Below, piece by piece: positions 8,119-17,150 of a DNA stretch of 64,000 nt. The notes below the pieces were generated by a model, which saw nothing but the letters and a program-made list of their open reading frames with translations, was not told the origin of the DNA and ran no database searches. The position numbers and the translations under genes were made by a program. Source of the DNA: Photobacterium galatheae (lineage in GTDB: Bacteria > Pseudomonadota > Gammaproteobacteria > Enterobacterales > Vibrionaceae); NCBI RefSeq assembly GCF_000695255.1, contig NZ_JMIB01000023.1, positions 62,001 to 126,000 on the forward strand, in the 5' to 3' direction. Each line of letters begins with the position of its first letter. Positions within the stretch are counted from its first letter, which is position 1.

Positions 8119-8910
8119 TTACTGATTCTGTTTTCGGGTAAACCTGCGGCGTATCGCAGTCAAAGCCAGAATAAAAGAAACGAAATAAACCATACTGGCC
8201 GGTTCAGGCATTGGCACATCACTTTCCCTTGCCGTCAGATTCGCAACAATCAAAGCAAAATTGGTATTTTCTTCGATGGTCTGAAATTCGGTCGCAAACA
8301 TACCATTCGCCAGAAATCCCTGAATATTCAGGATATAGTCAATCCCATTCACAGTAATGGCATCGCTGAAGTCAGCCGTTGTGACAGTGATAATATCAGC
8401 ACAGCCATTCACATTGACGCCAGCACCATTTGCCTGACCATTTGCACATGGGTCTGCGCCGTTATCTGTTTCGTTATGGGTGAAATGAAACACAAATTGA
8501 ACGTCAATAGGTGCACCACCATCAATTGACACCGTTGTATTTAACTCTAAATCGGTCGTCAACAGACTTGCACCATCACTTGAGATGACATTATTCAAGT
8601 GTGTAAACATGCCTAACGTAAAATCCGGGCTAGTGCCAGAATTCGTATCAAAGGCCGTTGCAAAAGCAGGAGTTGATTTAAAATCATACCCACTTTGCGG
8701 ACCACCGTTATTAAAAGGGATTCCCCAACGCAACATTGGATTGTCACTGCCATTCCCGATGGTTGTCGGCTGACCGCCCCCAGCAGTCGCCGTGGTATTC
8801 ACCCAAGCACCGGTAAAATTACTAAACTGGACCTGGACGATGGCCGCACTTACATTGGCTCCCGCCATCAACATCAAACTGAATAATGTATATTTACCAA
8901 GTTTGTTCAT
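8119..8910 (-). CDS. PEP-CTERM exosortase-sorted secreted protein
   Basis: Exported protein of about 263 residues. The start at 8910 (MNKLGKYTLFSLMLMAGANV) has a GGAGAAG ribosome site; a longer in-frame start at 8931 has none. An N-terminal signal peptide ends near ANVSAA. The C-terminus is a textbook PEP-CTERM signal: PMPEPAS, a hydrophobic stretch (MVYFVSFILALTAI) and a basic tail (RRRFTRK). The middle is a beta-rich, Asn/Thr/Gly-rich domain with FHFTHNETDNGAD and two Cys, reminiscent of the THxN group of PEP-CTERM proteins. Such proteins are processed by an exosortase and displayed on or released from the surface with exopolysaccharide. No exosortase gene is in this window. Confidence 0.85.
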   Translation of the reverse strand: MNKLGKYTLFSLMLMAGANVSAAIVQVQFSNFTGAWVNTTATAGGGQPTTIGNGSDNPMLRWGIPFNNGGPQSGYDFKSTPAFATAFDTNSGTSPDFTLGMFTHLNNVISSDGASLLTTDLELNTTVSIDGGAPIDVQFVFHFTHNETDNGADPCANGQANGAGVNVNGCADIITVTTADFSDAITVNGIDYILNIQGFLANGMFATEFQTIEENTNFALIVANLTARESDVPMPEPASMVYFVSFILALTAIRRRFTRKQNQ

Positions 8911-9241
8911 GGTACTTCTCCACTTCACCATATTGATATTCGCAAAGTGGATCAGACAAGATATATGCCAGTGAACCTGACACCTTATCCTGAAATTAAG
9001 AAATGCACGAAAGAACAGTGCTTATTGAAAAGCAAACAATCACTTAATTCATTCATCTTTTATGGCGCATCCATTTCCCGGGATCACTCACGAAGACTTC
9101 CTCGTTTACGCTTGAAAACGCATGTAAAAAGCACTGACAGCCATTCAACAGAGTCCCCACCGAGACCACACAGGTTTTCATGCACGCAACCCCTTGTATA
9201 TCAAGGATCGACCCGTTATTCGGGATTCAATGCGGATTGAC
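8911..9241. other. Intergenic stretch without a supported gene
   Basis: The upstream region of the PEP-CTERM gene. A plus-strand open frame from 8947 (97 codons) has no ribosome site and an unprotein-like composition, so it is not called. No strong hairpin or promoter pair was recognised. Confidence 0.4.
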
Positions 9242-9466
9242 TCATGCCTCTAACCAGCACTCCCTGCGCAATTCATACGCCAACACAGTCTGTAAAAGTT
9301 TTGAACACCGACAGGTACAATCACCGCCAGCCTGATCCATGAATAACATCAGACTGATATCAAGTAGGCGTTTCAGAATTCGCACTTCATCATTCGCTCG
9401 ATCAATGATGAAGTGCTCCTTCGAGATTTCAACAGGGTCAGAGACCAATTCAGTCTGAAGAGACAA
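9242..9466 (-). CDS. Hypothetical small protein, doubtful
   Basis: Open frame of 74 codons that begins with TTG nine bases after the nitroreductase stop on the same strand. The product is helical-looking with a Cys pair near the C-terminus (GGDCTCRCSKLL). There is no convincing ribosome site and no in-frame ATG near the beginning, so it could be noise or a small downstream operon gene. No family recognised. Confidence 0.25.
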   Translation of the reverse strand: MSLQTELVSDPVEISKEHFIIDRANDEVRILKRLLDISLMLFMDQAGGDCTCRCSKLLQTVLAYELRRECWLEA

Positions 9467-9475
9467 GCTGAACGC

Positions 9476-10105
9476 TTAATTCACCCATTGCGCAAAAGTT
9501 TCAGTTGGGACTCTGACTTTCGGCTGATGGGCGCTTGCGTCATCCGGATGACGATAACCGATTGGACAAATCACTGAGGTTGTCAGTCCTTGCTCGGCCA
9601 GTCCTAATACATCGTCGTAGCCTTTGGCATCGAAGCCTCCCATCGGGCAAGCATCAACTTTGAGCACTGCCGCGGCCGCCAGAAACTGACCGAGGGCAAT
9701 ATTGGCTTGCTGATGCGCCCACGCTAAACGTTCTCTTTCTGATTGTGAGGCTAACGCACTTTTGAAGGCGTCCACCATACCAGACAGATCAGTCAGCGGT
9801 ATCTGACGCGCCTCCGATACACGCTGAGCATAACGATCAACCAATGTCTCAGAAGATGCAGTCTGCGCCGCAAACACAACCAGATGAGAACTGTTCAGAA
9901 TTTTATCCTGCCCCATCGAATGCGGCAGTAACGCTTCTCTGATCGCTGCAGATTGAATGACCAGCAAGCGATAAGGTTGCAAACCAAAAGACGATGCGCT
10001 CAGCCGTGCGGATTCTACAAGCTGTTCCACAAGCTCAGGCTGAACTTTCTGATCAGAAAAACGACGGACGGCATAACGCCAGTTCAGGTCTTGGATAAGA
10101 TTCAT
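9476..10105 (-). CDS. NAD(P)H-dependent nitroreductase family protein (NfsB-like)
   Basis: FMN-dependent oxidoreductase of 209 residues, cytoplasmic. N-terminal RYAVRRFSDQKV and the SSFGLQPYR segment form the FMN-phosphate and isoalloxazine contacts of the NfsB/DrgA class; DACPMGGFDAKGYDDVL matches the family's P-x-x-GF motif and CPIGYRHPDD closes it. AGAGGGAAAT precedes the ATG. It lies 102 bp downstream of a LysR gene on the same strand. Family members reduce nitroaromatics, quinones or flavins; the physiological substrate cannot be read from sequence. Confidence 0.85.
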   Translation of the reverse strand: MNLIQDLNWRYAVRRFSDQKVQPELVEQLVESARLSASSFGLQPYRLLVIQSAAIREALLPHSMGQDKILNSSHLVVFAAQTASSETLVDRYAQRVSEARQIPLTDLSGMVDAFKSALASQSERERLAWAHQQANIALGQFLAAAAVLKVDACPMGGFDAKGYDDVLGLAEQGLTTSVICPIGYRHPDDASAHQPKVRVPTETFAQWVN

Positions 10106-10207
10106 ATTTCCCTCTGCATATCTGTGATTTCGATTTCGTGCTGATAAAGATACGCAAAGACGGCCATGAAAAATAATGAATGATTTCTGGTTTATCCATA
10201 GACGTTA

Positions 10208-11077
10208 TCAAGGGTTCTGACACAGCTGCTGGCAAAGAAACTGGATCACTGCGTCATTGTCATACTGAGGGTAATAACCCAGCTGCAACTGAATCTCCCG
10301 TTCCGCACCACCACGCAACGGCAGCTTCAGCCATGTCTCTGCCTCTGTTCCGGCCAGCATCCATTCAGGCAGCCATGCATAGCCCAGCCCCGCTTCGACT
10401 GCCGCTTTCGCCGCGTAGAAATGAGAAACGGTCAAGCGCTGCTGACTCCCCAACCAACCCGTACTGGTATTACTGCGTAGTCCCCCGTCCATCACCACAA
10501 TCTGACAATGACCAACTAAATCATCAACCGATAAGGAATCCATCTTCGCCAGTGGATGATGGCCACTCGCGACAGCCACTTTCCGTATCGTCATCACTTT
10601 TTGCGACAACGTATTTGACGGTAGTTTACTGGTCATAGCCAGTTGCACGGTTCCGTCTTCCAACAGCTCATATGCACGAGACAGACAGGTTTCATAAAAC
10701 CTGAGATTCACCTCAGGGAAATGCGCTTTACACGCCATCACGGTTTTCTGCCAGCCCTCATAGGGATAGAGCGTATCGATTGCCACAGACACTTCACGAA
10801 TAATTTTGTCCTGATAACTGCCCGCCAGCCTTTCCAGCATCTGGGACTGTTGTACGAGCTGTTTTGCCTGCGGCAGCAAGCTACTGCCAAAAGGCGTGAT
10901 CATGGCTTTACGGCCTTTCACTTCAAACAACGACTTTTCAAGACTTTGCTCCATTTTACGGATAGCGTGACTCACCGTCGGCTGCGTTTTAAATAACTTC
11001 TCACCCGCTTGGGCAAAACCGCCTTCTTCAACCACAGCCACAAACATCTTCCATTGCTCAATGGTTACTTTACTCAC
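10208..11077 (-). CDS. LysR-family transcriptional regulator
   Basis: Regulator of about 289 residues. The N-terminal winged helix (residues 4-62) contains FVAVVEEGGFAQAGEKLF and TQPTVSHAIRKMEQSL, the LysR helix-turn-helix; the remainder is the periplasmic-binding-like effector domain (about 90-285). The start is set at the GTG at 11077 because GGAG lies five bases before it; the GTG two codons upstream would overlap the ribosome site. It reads toward the nitroreductase and may control it, though no paired operator was identified. Confidence 0.87.
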   Translation of the reverse strand: MSKVTIEQWKMFVAVVEEGGFAQAGEKLFKTQPTVSHAIRKMEQSLEKSLFEVKGRKAMITPFGSSLLPQAKQLVQQSQMLERLAGSYQDKIIREVSVAIDTLYPYEGWQKTVMACKAHFPEVNLRFYETCLSRAYELLEDGTVQLAMTSKLPSNTLSQKVMTIRKVAVASGHHPLAKMDSLSVDDLVGHCQIVVMDGGLRSNTSTGWLGSQQRLTVSHFYAAKAAVEAGLGYAWLPEWMLAGTEAETWLKLPLRGGAEREIQLQLGYYPQYDNDAVIQFLCQQLCQNP

Positions 11078-11325
11078 ACACACTCCGGTCTGCTGTCTTC
11101 AAACTTTCCCTATAGTGACATATTCAACCGGCGTGAACATGTTGTATTCGATGGCATTTTGTAAACACCGGGTCAAACAACATCCCATTTTCATGGTGCT
11201 CCACGCGTCACAAGTCAGCTTTATTTGAACTGAAATCGATGACGAAGCTTTGATTTCTGCACGAAAAGGCCGCCCGGTATACACTTCACCTTAAGATTTT
11301 TAACCTCATCACTGGAAACGTTTGA

Positions 11326-12645
11326 ATGGATTCACGTTCTGAAAAAACAGGTGCCCTTTCCGGCTATATTCGCTCAGGTTTTCTGATCATGCTGTCGAGC
11401 CTGGTTCTGGGCTTTATCGCTGACTATCTGCTGAATCTGACACTCAGCCATGCATTACCGGCCCACCAATACGGTGACTACAAAGTCGCCTATGCCTTTG
11501 CCACCTTGTCGGGCGTCATTATTTTGCTGGGAGGCGACAGAATTGCCCCAAGAATTCTCGCGACAGCCATCGTGGAGCAAAACCGGGGATACGTGCTCTC
11601 TTTCCTCCGGTTCTATCTGGGTATCGCGTTGTTATTATCTATGTTGATCATCACCGCAACCTATCTGGCTGGCTTATTGCACTTCGGTGAAACCGACTTG
11701 GCCGAACATCATCCCTTGATGCAAATCGCTTTTGTTATCCCACTCATTGCCTGCGGCGCTTTATTGAGTCGGGTTTTACAGTCCGCAAAAATGCTGGCGT
11801 TATCAAACCTGCCCTGGCGTCTTGGTTTACCCCTGATCAAGATGGGTGCTGTTGTCTTACTGATGTTTACTTTGAGTCAGGTAGAAATCTGGCATGTGAT
11901 TTTATCCGGAGGTATTACCGTAGCCGGTATTACCTTGTTCCAATGGTACAAAATCCGGTCATTAGGATTCATCGATTCAACGCAAGCAATCCCGCCGCTG
12001 ACAGAAAAACGTCAATTGCTGTTTTGGTCTGTCCCGATGATGCTGACCATGCTCATCTCAATCGCTTTAAATCAGGTTGATCTATTTATGCTGGAAATCC
12101 TGGCGGATGAACACGAAGTGGGTCACTTTGCTGCGGCGGCCACCACGGCGCATTTATTACCGGTCGCTCAGGTCACCATTGCTGGTATTTTTTTACCACT
12201 GATGGGGCCAGCGATGGATGAATCCCCTGAACTGGCAAAAAAACTGTTCTGGCGAGCCCAGAAGATCATCATGCTGACCATATTTATTCTGGCAACAGGC
12301 GAACTGTATTACGGCAGCTGGTTATTGTCTTTTTTTGGCAATAACTTTCAACAAGCAGAGCAGGCGCTGTACTGGCTCATTATTGCCTATGCCATCTGGG
12401 GGTTCAGTGGATTTACGTCAACCTGGCTGCAATACAGTCATCATGGTCGGAGCATTGTCATTATCGGGGTTCTGACACTGCTCGCAGACATCACAGCGAA
12501 TTTCTGGCTGATTCCGGTCATGGGGATGAAAGGTGCTGCAATCGCAACCTGTCTGGCGATGAGCCTGGCCGCTGCATCAACCTGGTTTCAATTTGCCTTT
12601 TCCGCCCGTCGTTGTCTGGCCGAAAGTCCAAATGCCCAGCCATGA
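11326..12645 (+). CDS. Oligosaccharide flippase family (MOP/Wzx-like) membrane protein
   Basis: Integral membrane protein of 439 residues with roughly 12-14 hydrophobic segments and few charges between them. The N-terminal ADYLLNLTLSHALPAHQYGDYKVAYAF segment resembles Wzx/RfbX-type polysaccharide flippases (here split: ADYLLNLTLS, then QYGDYKVAYA). Such proteins move lipid-linked sugar units across the inner membrane. No glycosyltransferase or polymerase gene is next to it, so it is an orphan and its substrate is unknown. The ribosome site (GGAAACGTTTGA) is weak. Confidence 0.75.
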   Translation: MDSRSEKTGALSGYIRSGFLIMLSSLVLGFIADYLLNLTLSHALPAHQYGDYKVAYAFATLSGVIILLGGDRIAPRILATAIVEQNRGYVLSFLRFYLGIALLLSMLIITATYLAGLLHFGETDLAEHHPLMQIAFVIPLIACGALLSRVLQSAKMLALSNLPWRLGLPLIKMGAVVLLMFTLSQVEIWHVILSGGITVAGITLFQWYKIRSLGFIDSTQAIPPLTEKRQLLFWSVPMMLTMLISIALNQVDLFMLEILADEHEVGHFAAAATTAHLLPVAQVTIAGIFLPLMGPAMDESPELAKKLFWRAQKIIMLTIFILATGELYYGSWLLSFFGNNFQQAEQALYWLIIAYAIWGFSGFTSTWLQYSHHGRSIVIIGVLTLLADITANFWLIPVMGMKGAAIATCLAMSLAAASTWFQFAFSARRCLAESPNAQP

Positions 12646-12651
12646 TGAGCA

Positions 12652-12679
12652 TAAAAAAGCGCAACCTTACGGTTGCGCT
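12652..12679 (-). terminator. Terminator of prtV
   Basis: AGCGCAACC and GGTTGCGCT pair around TTAC; on the minus strand the stem is followed by TTTTTT. It lies 30 bp past the prtV stop and also caps the convergent flippase gene. Confidence 0.85.
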
Positions 12680-12708
12680 CAACATGACAAAGCTGAATGA
12701 ATATTTAA

Positions 12709-15465
12709 TTACAGGTGAACCTGAATCACTTTGGTGGTTACATCACCATCGTTATCCATCACTTTCAGTGTCACTTCATGGTCACCATAGCTTGGGAAAA
12801 TTGTGGTGAAGAAGCGACCACGTTTCACCTTGCCATTTGGCAGTGTCCATTCTGTATCAACGATGCGGCCATCACTGTCAGTGCTGGTTGACCACATGGT
12901 GACCCAACGGCCCACATGGAAAAACTTCGCACTGGCTTCTGGCAACGCATTTGGCACTTCAACGGTTACAGAATAGCTGTAAGTATCCGTCGCACCTTTA
13001 TCGTCCGTGACAGTAAGGCTTACGGTGTAAGTTCCAGCCTGCTGATATTCCCAGCTTGGTGCAACTTCGTTGCTGTATTTGCCGTTACCGAAATCCCACT
13101 GGTGGCTGATGATATCGCCATCCGTATCGACACTCAGGTTCTTCGCCGTCACAGACAGACCATTCACGTTCAGTTCAAAGCTCGCTGTTGGCGCTTCGTT
13201 TTGTGAACCAACTTTAGACAGACGAATCACACCAAACTCATTGTTCTGACCTTGCTGAACCACATCAATCATCAGACCAAACTCAGTCAGTTTACGACCA
13301 GCATCCGGTACTGTTGGTGAGGTGTAGTCTTCTGCATCAGAGAAGTTCGCATTACCAATCAGGCTGCTGTCTTCCAGCACATCACCCGCACTGTCAACCA
13401 GACGCAGTGGCGCTTGATCATTCAGCGAGAATGCCGCATCACGAACCTGGAAGCGCGTTTGTGCTGCCTGACCAGAGTTCGCCCAAACCAGCGCATTCTG
13501 ATCGGCATCGACAACACCCAACCAACCTTCACCTGGGTGCTTACCAACCCAGTTATCAGTCAGGGATTCATCCACATACCAAACGACCAGGCCTGGTTCG
13601 AAGGTCATGATCTGACCCATACGTTTGATGTTTGCCAGACCTTCATCCACACCGGTATGGCTACGCCATTGCAGCAGATAGTAATGCGCTGCATCGTGGT
13701 AACCATCAGACAGTTTGTAACCGTTAAAGGCAAAGGTAGAACCAGACTCACCATCATCGATTGCTGTCACTGCACCATCAACATCCAGAACCAGGTTGTC
13801 CAGATACATGCCTTCCATCGCCAGACCGCCGTCTGTGACATAGTCGAAGCCTAAAGTCACTTCCTGACCTGCCCACTGGCTCAGGTCAAACTCGGCATCA
13901 ATCCAGCCATTTGAGTCGCCACCAATCGCCGGAACCAGACCGGTATTGTACGGGTCATCCATAGATGTGATGTTACCGCTGATTTGTTGACCATTGATCA
14001 GCACGCGAGCGAAGTCATAGTCTTTCTCAATCTGATACCAGGTTTTGAACTTCAGCGTTACTTTTGTACCGGCAGGAATCACCAGTTTACGGCTCATGCT
14101 GTTCTTCAGATCGTCGCCTTTACCTGAATGGAAAGAGTACTGACCTTCAAATGGTTTCAGGGTTTCAATACGCTTGTTCGGCAACGACACTTTGACCATG
14201 TTTGGCAATTTGGTCTCTGTGGTCTGGAACAGGGTAAATTCACGAGGTGAGTTCTCCAGATCGCTCAGAGAAACCTGCTGATCATTGACCCAGTGGCCAC
14301 CAATGGATTGTTGCAGGAACTGCTTCGCCCATGAGCTGAATGCCGTTGGCTGTGTACCACCGATCTGACCCGCCCAGCTGCCCGAAGACATGATAGACCA
14401 GTATGAAACAGGCTCACCCTTACCGGTATACTGCGTGTCATACTCATCAGGCAGGCCCAGATCATGGCCATACTCGTGCGCACACACACCCGCAGCGGCG
14501 TCAATTGGCTGAATGGTGTAATCAAAAGCTGCGTATTGACCATTAAAACGACCCGGAACATTACTCTTTGTTCCTTCCAGTACATGAGGCTGACCCAGGT
14601 TGAAACGGTGAGACCAGATTGCATTGGCACCCAGGACACCACCACCCGCTTCTTCACCCACGGAAGAGTGGAAAACCATCAGGTGATCGATCACGCCATC
14701 TGGCTCACGATAGTTACCATCGCCATCATAGTCATAGCGATCTTCAACGTCGTAATCAGCCAGATTAATGTTTGGATCCTGTGCCAACTGATTCAGTGCT
14801 TCACGAACCAGTTCCTGAGCATTCAGGTCATTGTCGGTTGTCGGCGAGTTACCACCGTAAAACGCAGCATTTTTTGATGCATGATACCAGCCAGCGGCCT
14901 GACCCATCACAGAATAGGTATTGCCAGATTCCTGCTCATAGTACTGACGCATGGAAATAAAGTTTTCACCGTTCGGGCCGGTATAGCCTGTACCCGAGAA
15001 CAGCAGATCCTGATAGTGATCAGCTTTATAGCTGTCATACAGCATTTCTGTATGTTCTTTAGTCAGTTTATTGTCATCCCACGGCAGATCCGGGAAGTCG
15101 ATCAACAGCGCCAGTACTTTATCCGTACGTTTTTGACTGACATCTAATGCAAAAACATTTGCACGTTGCATGCCTTTATTTTTCTGGATTGTTTTCAGTA
15201 CTTTTGCGCGCTTTTCCAGAGCCTGTTTGCCAAACTGAGCGTCGCCTTTAAATCCTGAGCGAATCTTGTTTTCAAGGTACTGATCCAACGCATGGCGTTT
15301 TTGTTCTTCAGATGCCCCAGCATCAACAACACCATTTCTGACCAGCATTTCAATCAATTTATCTTCGTTCACCACACCCAAGTCCACAGGTGTTTGCGCA
15401 TAGCCACTGCCACTGAACAAAGTGAACATTGCTGAAGCCAACAATGTTTTCTTCATGTGTTTCAT
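12709..15465 (-). CDS. prtV: Secreted M6-family metalloprotease with two PKD domains (PrtV)
   Basis: Secreted zinc metalloprotease of 918 residues, the same length as Vibrio cholerae PrtV. In order: signal peptide (1-23), propeptide (about 24-105), M6 immune-inhibitor-A catalytic domain with HEYGHDLGLPDEYD at 330-343, a beta-sandwich region, and two C-terminal PKD domains (about 755-918) with WDFGNGKYSNEV and the YTVSLTVTDDKG repeat. Asp/Gly-rich loops (DYDGDGNYREPDG) suggest calcium sites. PrtV acts outside the cell against host proteins and grazers. AAGGA precedes the ATG. A small secreted gene with a propeptide-like sequence lies 94 bp upstream on the same strand. Confidence 0.95.
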   Translation of the reverse strand: MKHMKKTLLASAMFTLFSGSGYAQTPVDLGVVNEDKLIEMLVRNGVVDAGASEEQKRHALDQYLENKIRSGFKGDAQFGKQALEKRAKVLKTIQKNKGMQRANVFALDVSQKRTDKVLALLIDFPDLPWDDNKLTKEHTEMLYDSYKADHYQDLLFSGTGYTGPNGENFISMRQYYEQESGNTYSVMGQAAGWYHASKNAAFYGGNSPTTDNDLNAQELVREALNQLAQDPNINLADYDVEDRYDYDGDGNYREPDGVIDHLMVFHSSVGEEAGGGVLGANAIWSHRFNLGQPHVLEGTKSNVPGRFNGQYAAFDYTIQPIDAAAGVCAHEYGHDLGLPDEYDTQYTGKGEPVSYWSIMSSGSWAGQIGGTQPTAFSSWAKQFLQQSIGGHWVNDQQVSLSDLENSPREFTLFQTTETKLPNMVKVSLPNKRIETLKPFEGQYSFHSGKGDDLKNSMSRKLVIPAGTKVTLKFKTWYQIEKDYDFARVLINGQQISGNITSMDDPYNTGLVPAIGGDSNGWIDAEFDLSQWAGQEVTLGFDYVTDGGLAMEGMYLDNLVLDVDGAVTAIDDGESGSTFAFNGYKLSDGYHDAAHYYLLQWRSHTGVDEGLANIKRMGQIMTFEPGLVVWYVDESLTDNWVGKHPGEGWLGVVDADQNALVWANSGQAAQTRFQVRDAAFSLNDQAPLRLVDSAGDVLEDSSLIGNANFSDAEDYTSPTVPDAGRKLTEFGLMIDVVQQGQNNEFGVIRLSKVGSQNEAPTASFELNVNGLSVTAKNLSVDTDGDIISHQWDFGNGKYSNEVAPSWEYQQAGTYTVSLTVTDDKGATDTYSYSVTVEVPNALPEASAKFFHVGRWVTMWSTSTDSDGRIVDTEWTLPNGKVKRGRFFTTIFPSYGDHEVTLKVMDNDGDVTTKVIQVHL

Positions 15466-15559
15466 TTACTGTCCTTATTTATATTTTCCATCGTGAAGTT
15501 GTCAAAACCCTAACCGAGCAAAAAATGCTCAGTTATTAACAACGCAGTTTAATCAGAGA

Positions 15560-15844
15560 TTACTTAGGAGAAATACACTTCCTTTGTGTCATATCTGATG
15601 AATCTGAAGAATTTGTTGTGTCTTTTACGATCTGTTTTTTATCTTTCTGATTATTGCCTTTCAGCATGGCTTTTCTATTCAGGTAAATTCTGAGTGCCTC
15701 TTGCTTCTCAGCATAAGTCAGACCTTCACAAATGATGCCTTGCTCTTCCAGTGAGCGGATTAACCTTTCATCATCAGCCTGAACCTGAGCCATCGCCACC
15801 CCAGGAAATAACCACAAAGCGATGAATAGACATGCAGGTTTCAC
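15560..15844 (-). CDS. Small secreted protein resembling the PrtV propeptide
   Basis: Exported protein of 94 residues starting at a GTG with a strong GAGGAGGGT ribosome site. A signal peptide (LFIALWLFPGVAMA) precedes a segment, residues about 25-66, that resembles residues 33-78 of the neighbouring PrtV: DERLIRSLEEQGII against EDKLIEMLVRNGVV, then EKQEALRIYLNRK against QKRHALDQYLENK. The tail is Lys/Ser/Asp-rich and has no catalytic domain. It lies upstream of prtV in the same direction. A role as a stand-alone inhibitor or folding helper of PrtV is inference; a degenerate gene-duplication remnant is the alternative. Confidence 0.7.
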   Translation of the reverse strand: MKPACLFIALWLFPGVAMAQVQADDERLIRSLEEQGIICEGLTYAEKQEALRIYLNRKAMLKGNNQKDKKQIVKDTTNSSDSSDMTQRKCISPK

Positions 15845-16333
15845 TATTCACCCTCCTCTTTGTAAACATTGTGTAACAAAATATATGCAACCATTTTGTT
15901 CAGCAAGCTGTCAAAACAGCATGAAGAGCTGGAAATCACACTTTCAACATAAAAAGTTAACTATCTATAAAACAAAAATCATATCATCATCAACTATTTA
16001 ATCATAAATACAGAATAAACAGTCATCACACTCTCTATTGATTAAAGACTAGATCGTCGCATCATGCTTCCTGATAACCTTCATTACTATCTCATCTTTA
16101 TATTGATATAAGCGGAAAAACCGGATACAGACAGCCTGTTCCGCATAACTATTCCAAGATATCGTTTAATTATTTTTGAGGATTTTTTTGAAGTACGTCG
16201 AAAAAGTGCTTTTATGGGTATTCGAATGGCTGAAACAGATGAATATTCGTGAAATACCCAACAAAAATAAATAACTTACACATCAATAAAGAATAATATG
16301 ATGAAGCGTCATCGATGGGGGTGATGAATTACC
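15845..16333. other. AT-rich intergenic stretch
   Basis: About 490 bp of markedly AT-rich sequence between the propeptide-like gene and a small rightward ORF. It must contain the leftward promoter for the prtV region, but no pair of hexamers stands out. Only a weak 6-bp inverted repeat (GCGGAA 16112 / TTCCGC 16139) was seen. Confidence 0.4.
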
Positions 16334-16615
16334 ATGTTTTTTTCATGGTTAAGTCGCTGGGATTTTAAAAATAGCCTCAGTGAATTTTCAGAAATGATGT
16401 ATTTCCTGAACAACCCCATCAATGTTTCGAGAATGACTCACAGCGGGGCTGAATTATTTCTAATCGCCCAAATCGCTTCACCAACTGAAAGAAAGGAGCA
16501 TCTGTATGATGCGGCAACTCAGTGCAAGAAAATAAATGAAGGGATCATTTCACCAGAAAAGTTGTTGCCGCACACTGTTCAAGGAATCATCAATCCACCC
16601 TCAAAACCGGCATGA
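16334..16615 (+). CDS. Hypothetical protein
   Basis: Open frame of 93 codons with ATG preceded by GGGGGTGA about nine bases upstream, which supports translation. The product is mostly helical with aromatic residues at the N-terminus (MFFSWLSRWDF) and no signal peptide, membrane segment or recognised domain. Its 3' end overlaps the convergent GNAT gene by 26 bp, which weakens the call somewhat. Confidence 0.4.
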   Translation: MFFSWLSRWDFKNSLSEFSEMMYFLNNPINVSRMTHSGAELFLIAQIASPTERKEHLYDAATQCKKINEGIISPEKLLPHTVQGIINPPSKPA

Positions 16616-17036
16616 TGTATTTGAAGGAAGTGCGCTGAAAACCAGCATTCTGATAAAACTGCCCCACACCCTCTCGCGATTCAGCACTGGTCACTTCCAG
16701 ACAGGCACACCCCTGCTCGATTGCACTTTGTCTGGCGTATGCAAGCAGCTCAGAGCCAATCCCTTGATTTCTGTAATCCGACTCGACCACCAGTGCCGTC
16801 ACCCGGGCATAACGCTCTGCAGTTGGAAAATAATCAAAATAGACCACAGAAATGACTCCCACAGGCTGGTCGTTCATTTCTGCAACGGCAATCTCTTCAG
16901 AGTCTGAATCTGCGACATAGACCATTTGTTCAACACGCTTCGGATCAACCGTGTAGCCAAGCTGCGCCAATAACTGGCTTATCCCTTGTCCATCAGATGA
17001 CTTCGCAGGGCGAATATGAAGTTGAGGTTTATGCAT
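16590..17036 (-). CDS. GNAT-family N-acetyltransferase
   Basis: Cytoplasmic acetyl-CoA-dependent acetyltransferase of 148 residues. The acetyl-CoA binding motif A is present as ESDYRNQGIGSELLAYA (R-x-x-G-x-G/S), and EVTSAESREGVGQFYQNAGF forms motif B with the catalytic-area Tyr. The start at 17036 (MHKPQLHIRPAKSSD) has AAAGGACAG upstream; a longer frame from 17084 does not. The acceptor substrate is unknown. Confidence 0.87.
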   Translation of the reverse strand: MHKPQLHIRPAKSSDGQGISQLLAQLGYTVDPKRVEQMVYVADSDSEEIAVAEMNDQPVGVISVVYFDYFPTAERYARVTALVVESDYRNQGIGSELLAYARQSAIEQGCACLEVTSAESREGVGQFYQNAGFQRTSFKYIMPVLRVD

Positions 17037-17150
17037 GTACTGTCCTTTCAACAAACAAAGTGAGAACTCAGTATATAAAAGCATTTAATCATCAACACCT
17101 TACCTTGGTTCTCACCCTTGCGTCATAGTCAATTCAATTCAATGAAATGA

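Noticed and set aside
8947..9240. Plus-strand open frame of 97 codons upstream of the PEP-CTERM gene
   Set aside because: No ribosome site, low-complexity Arg/Ser/His composition and no family, so judged chance.
15465..15500. TTGACA-N16-TATAAA just before prtV read as its promoter
   Set aside because: The start would fall only about six bases after the -10, leaving the AAGGA ribosome site untranscribed. More likely the promoter is upstream of the propeptide-like gene.
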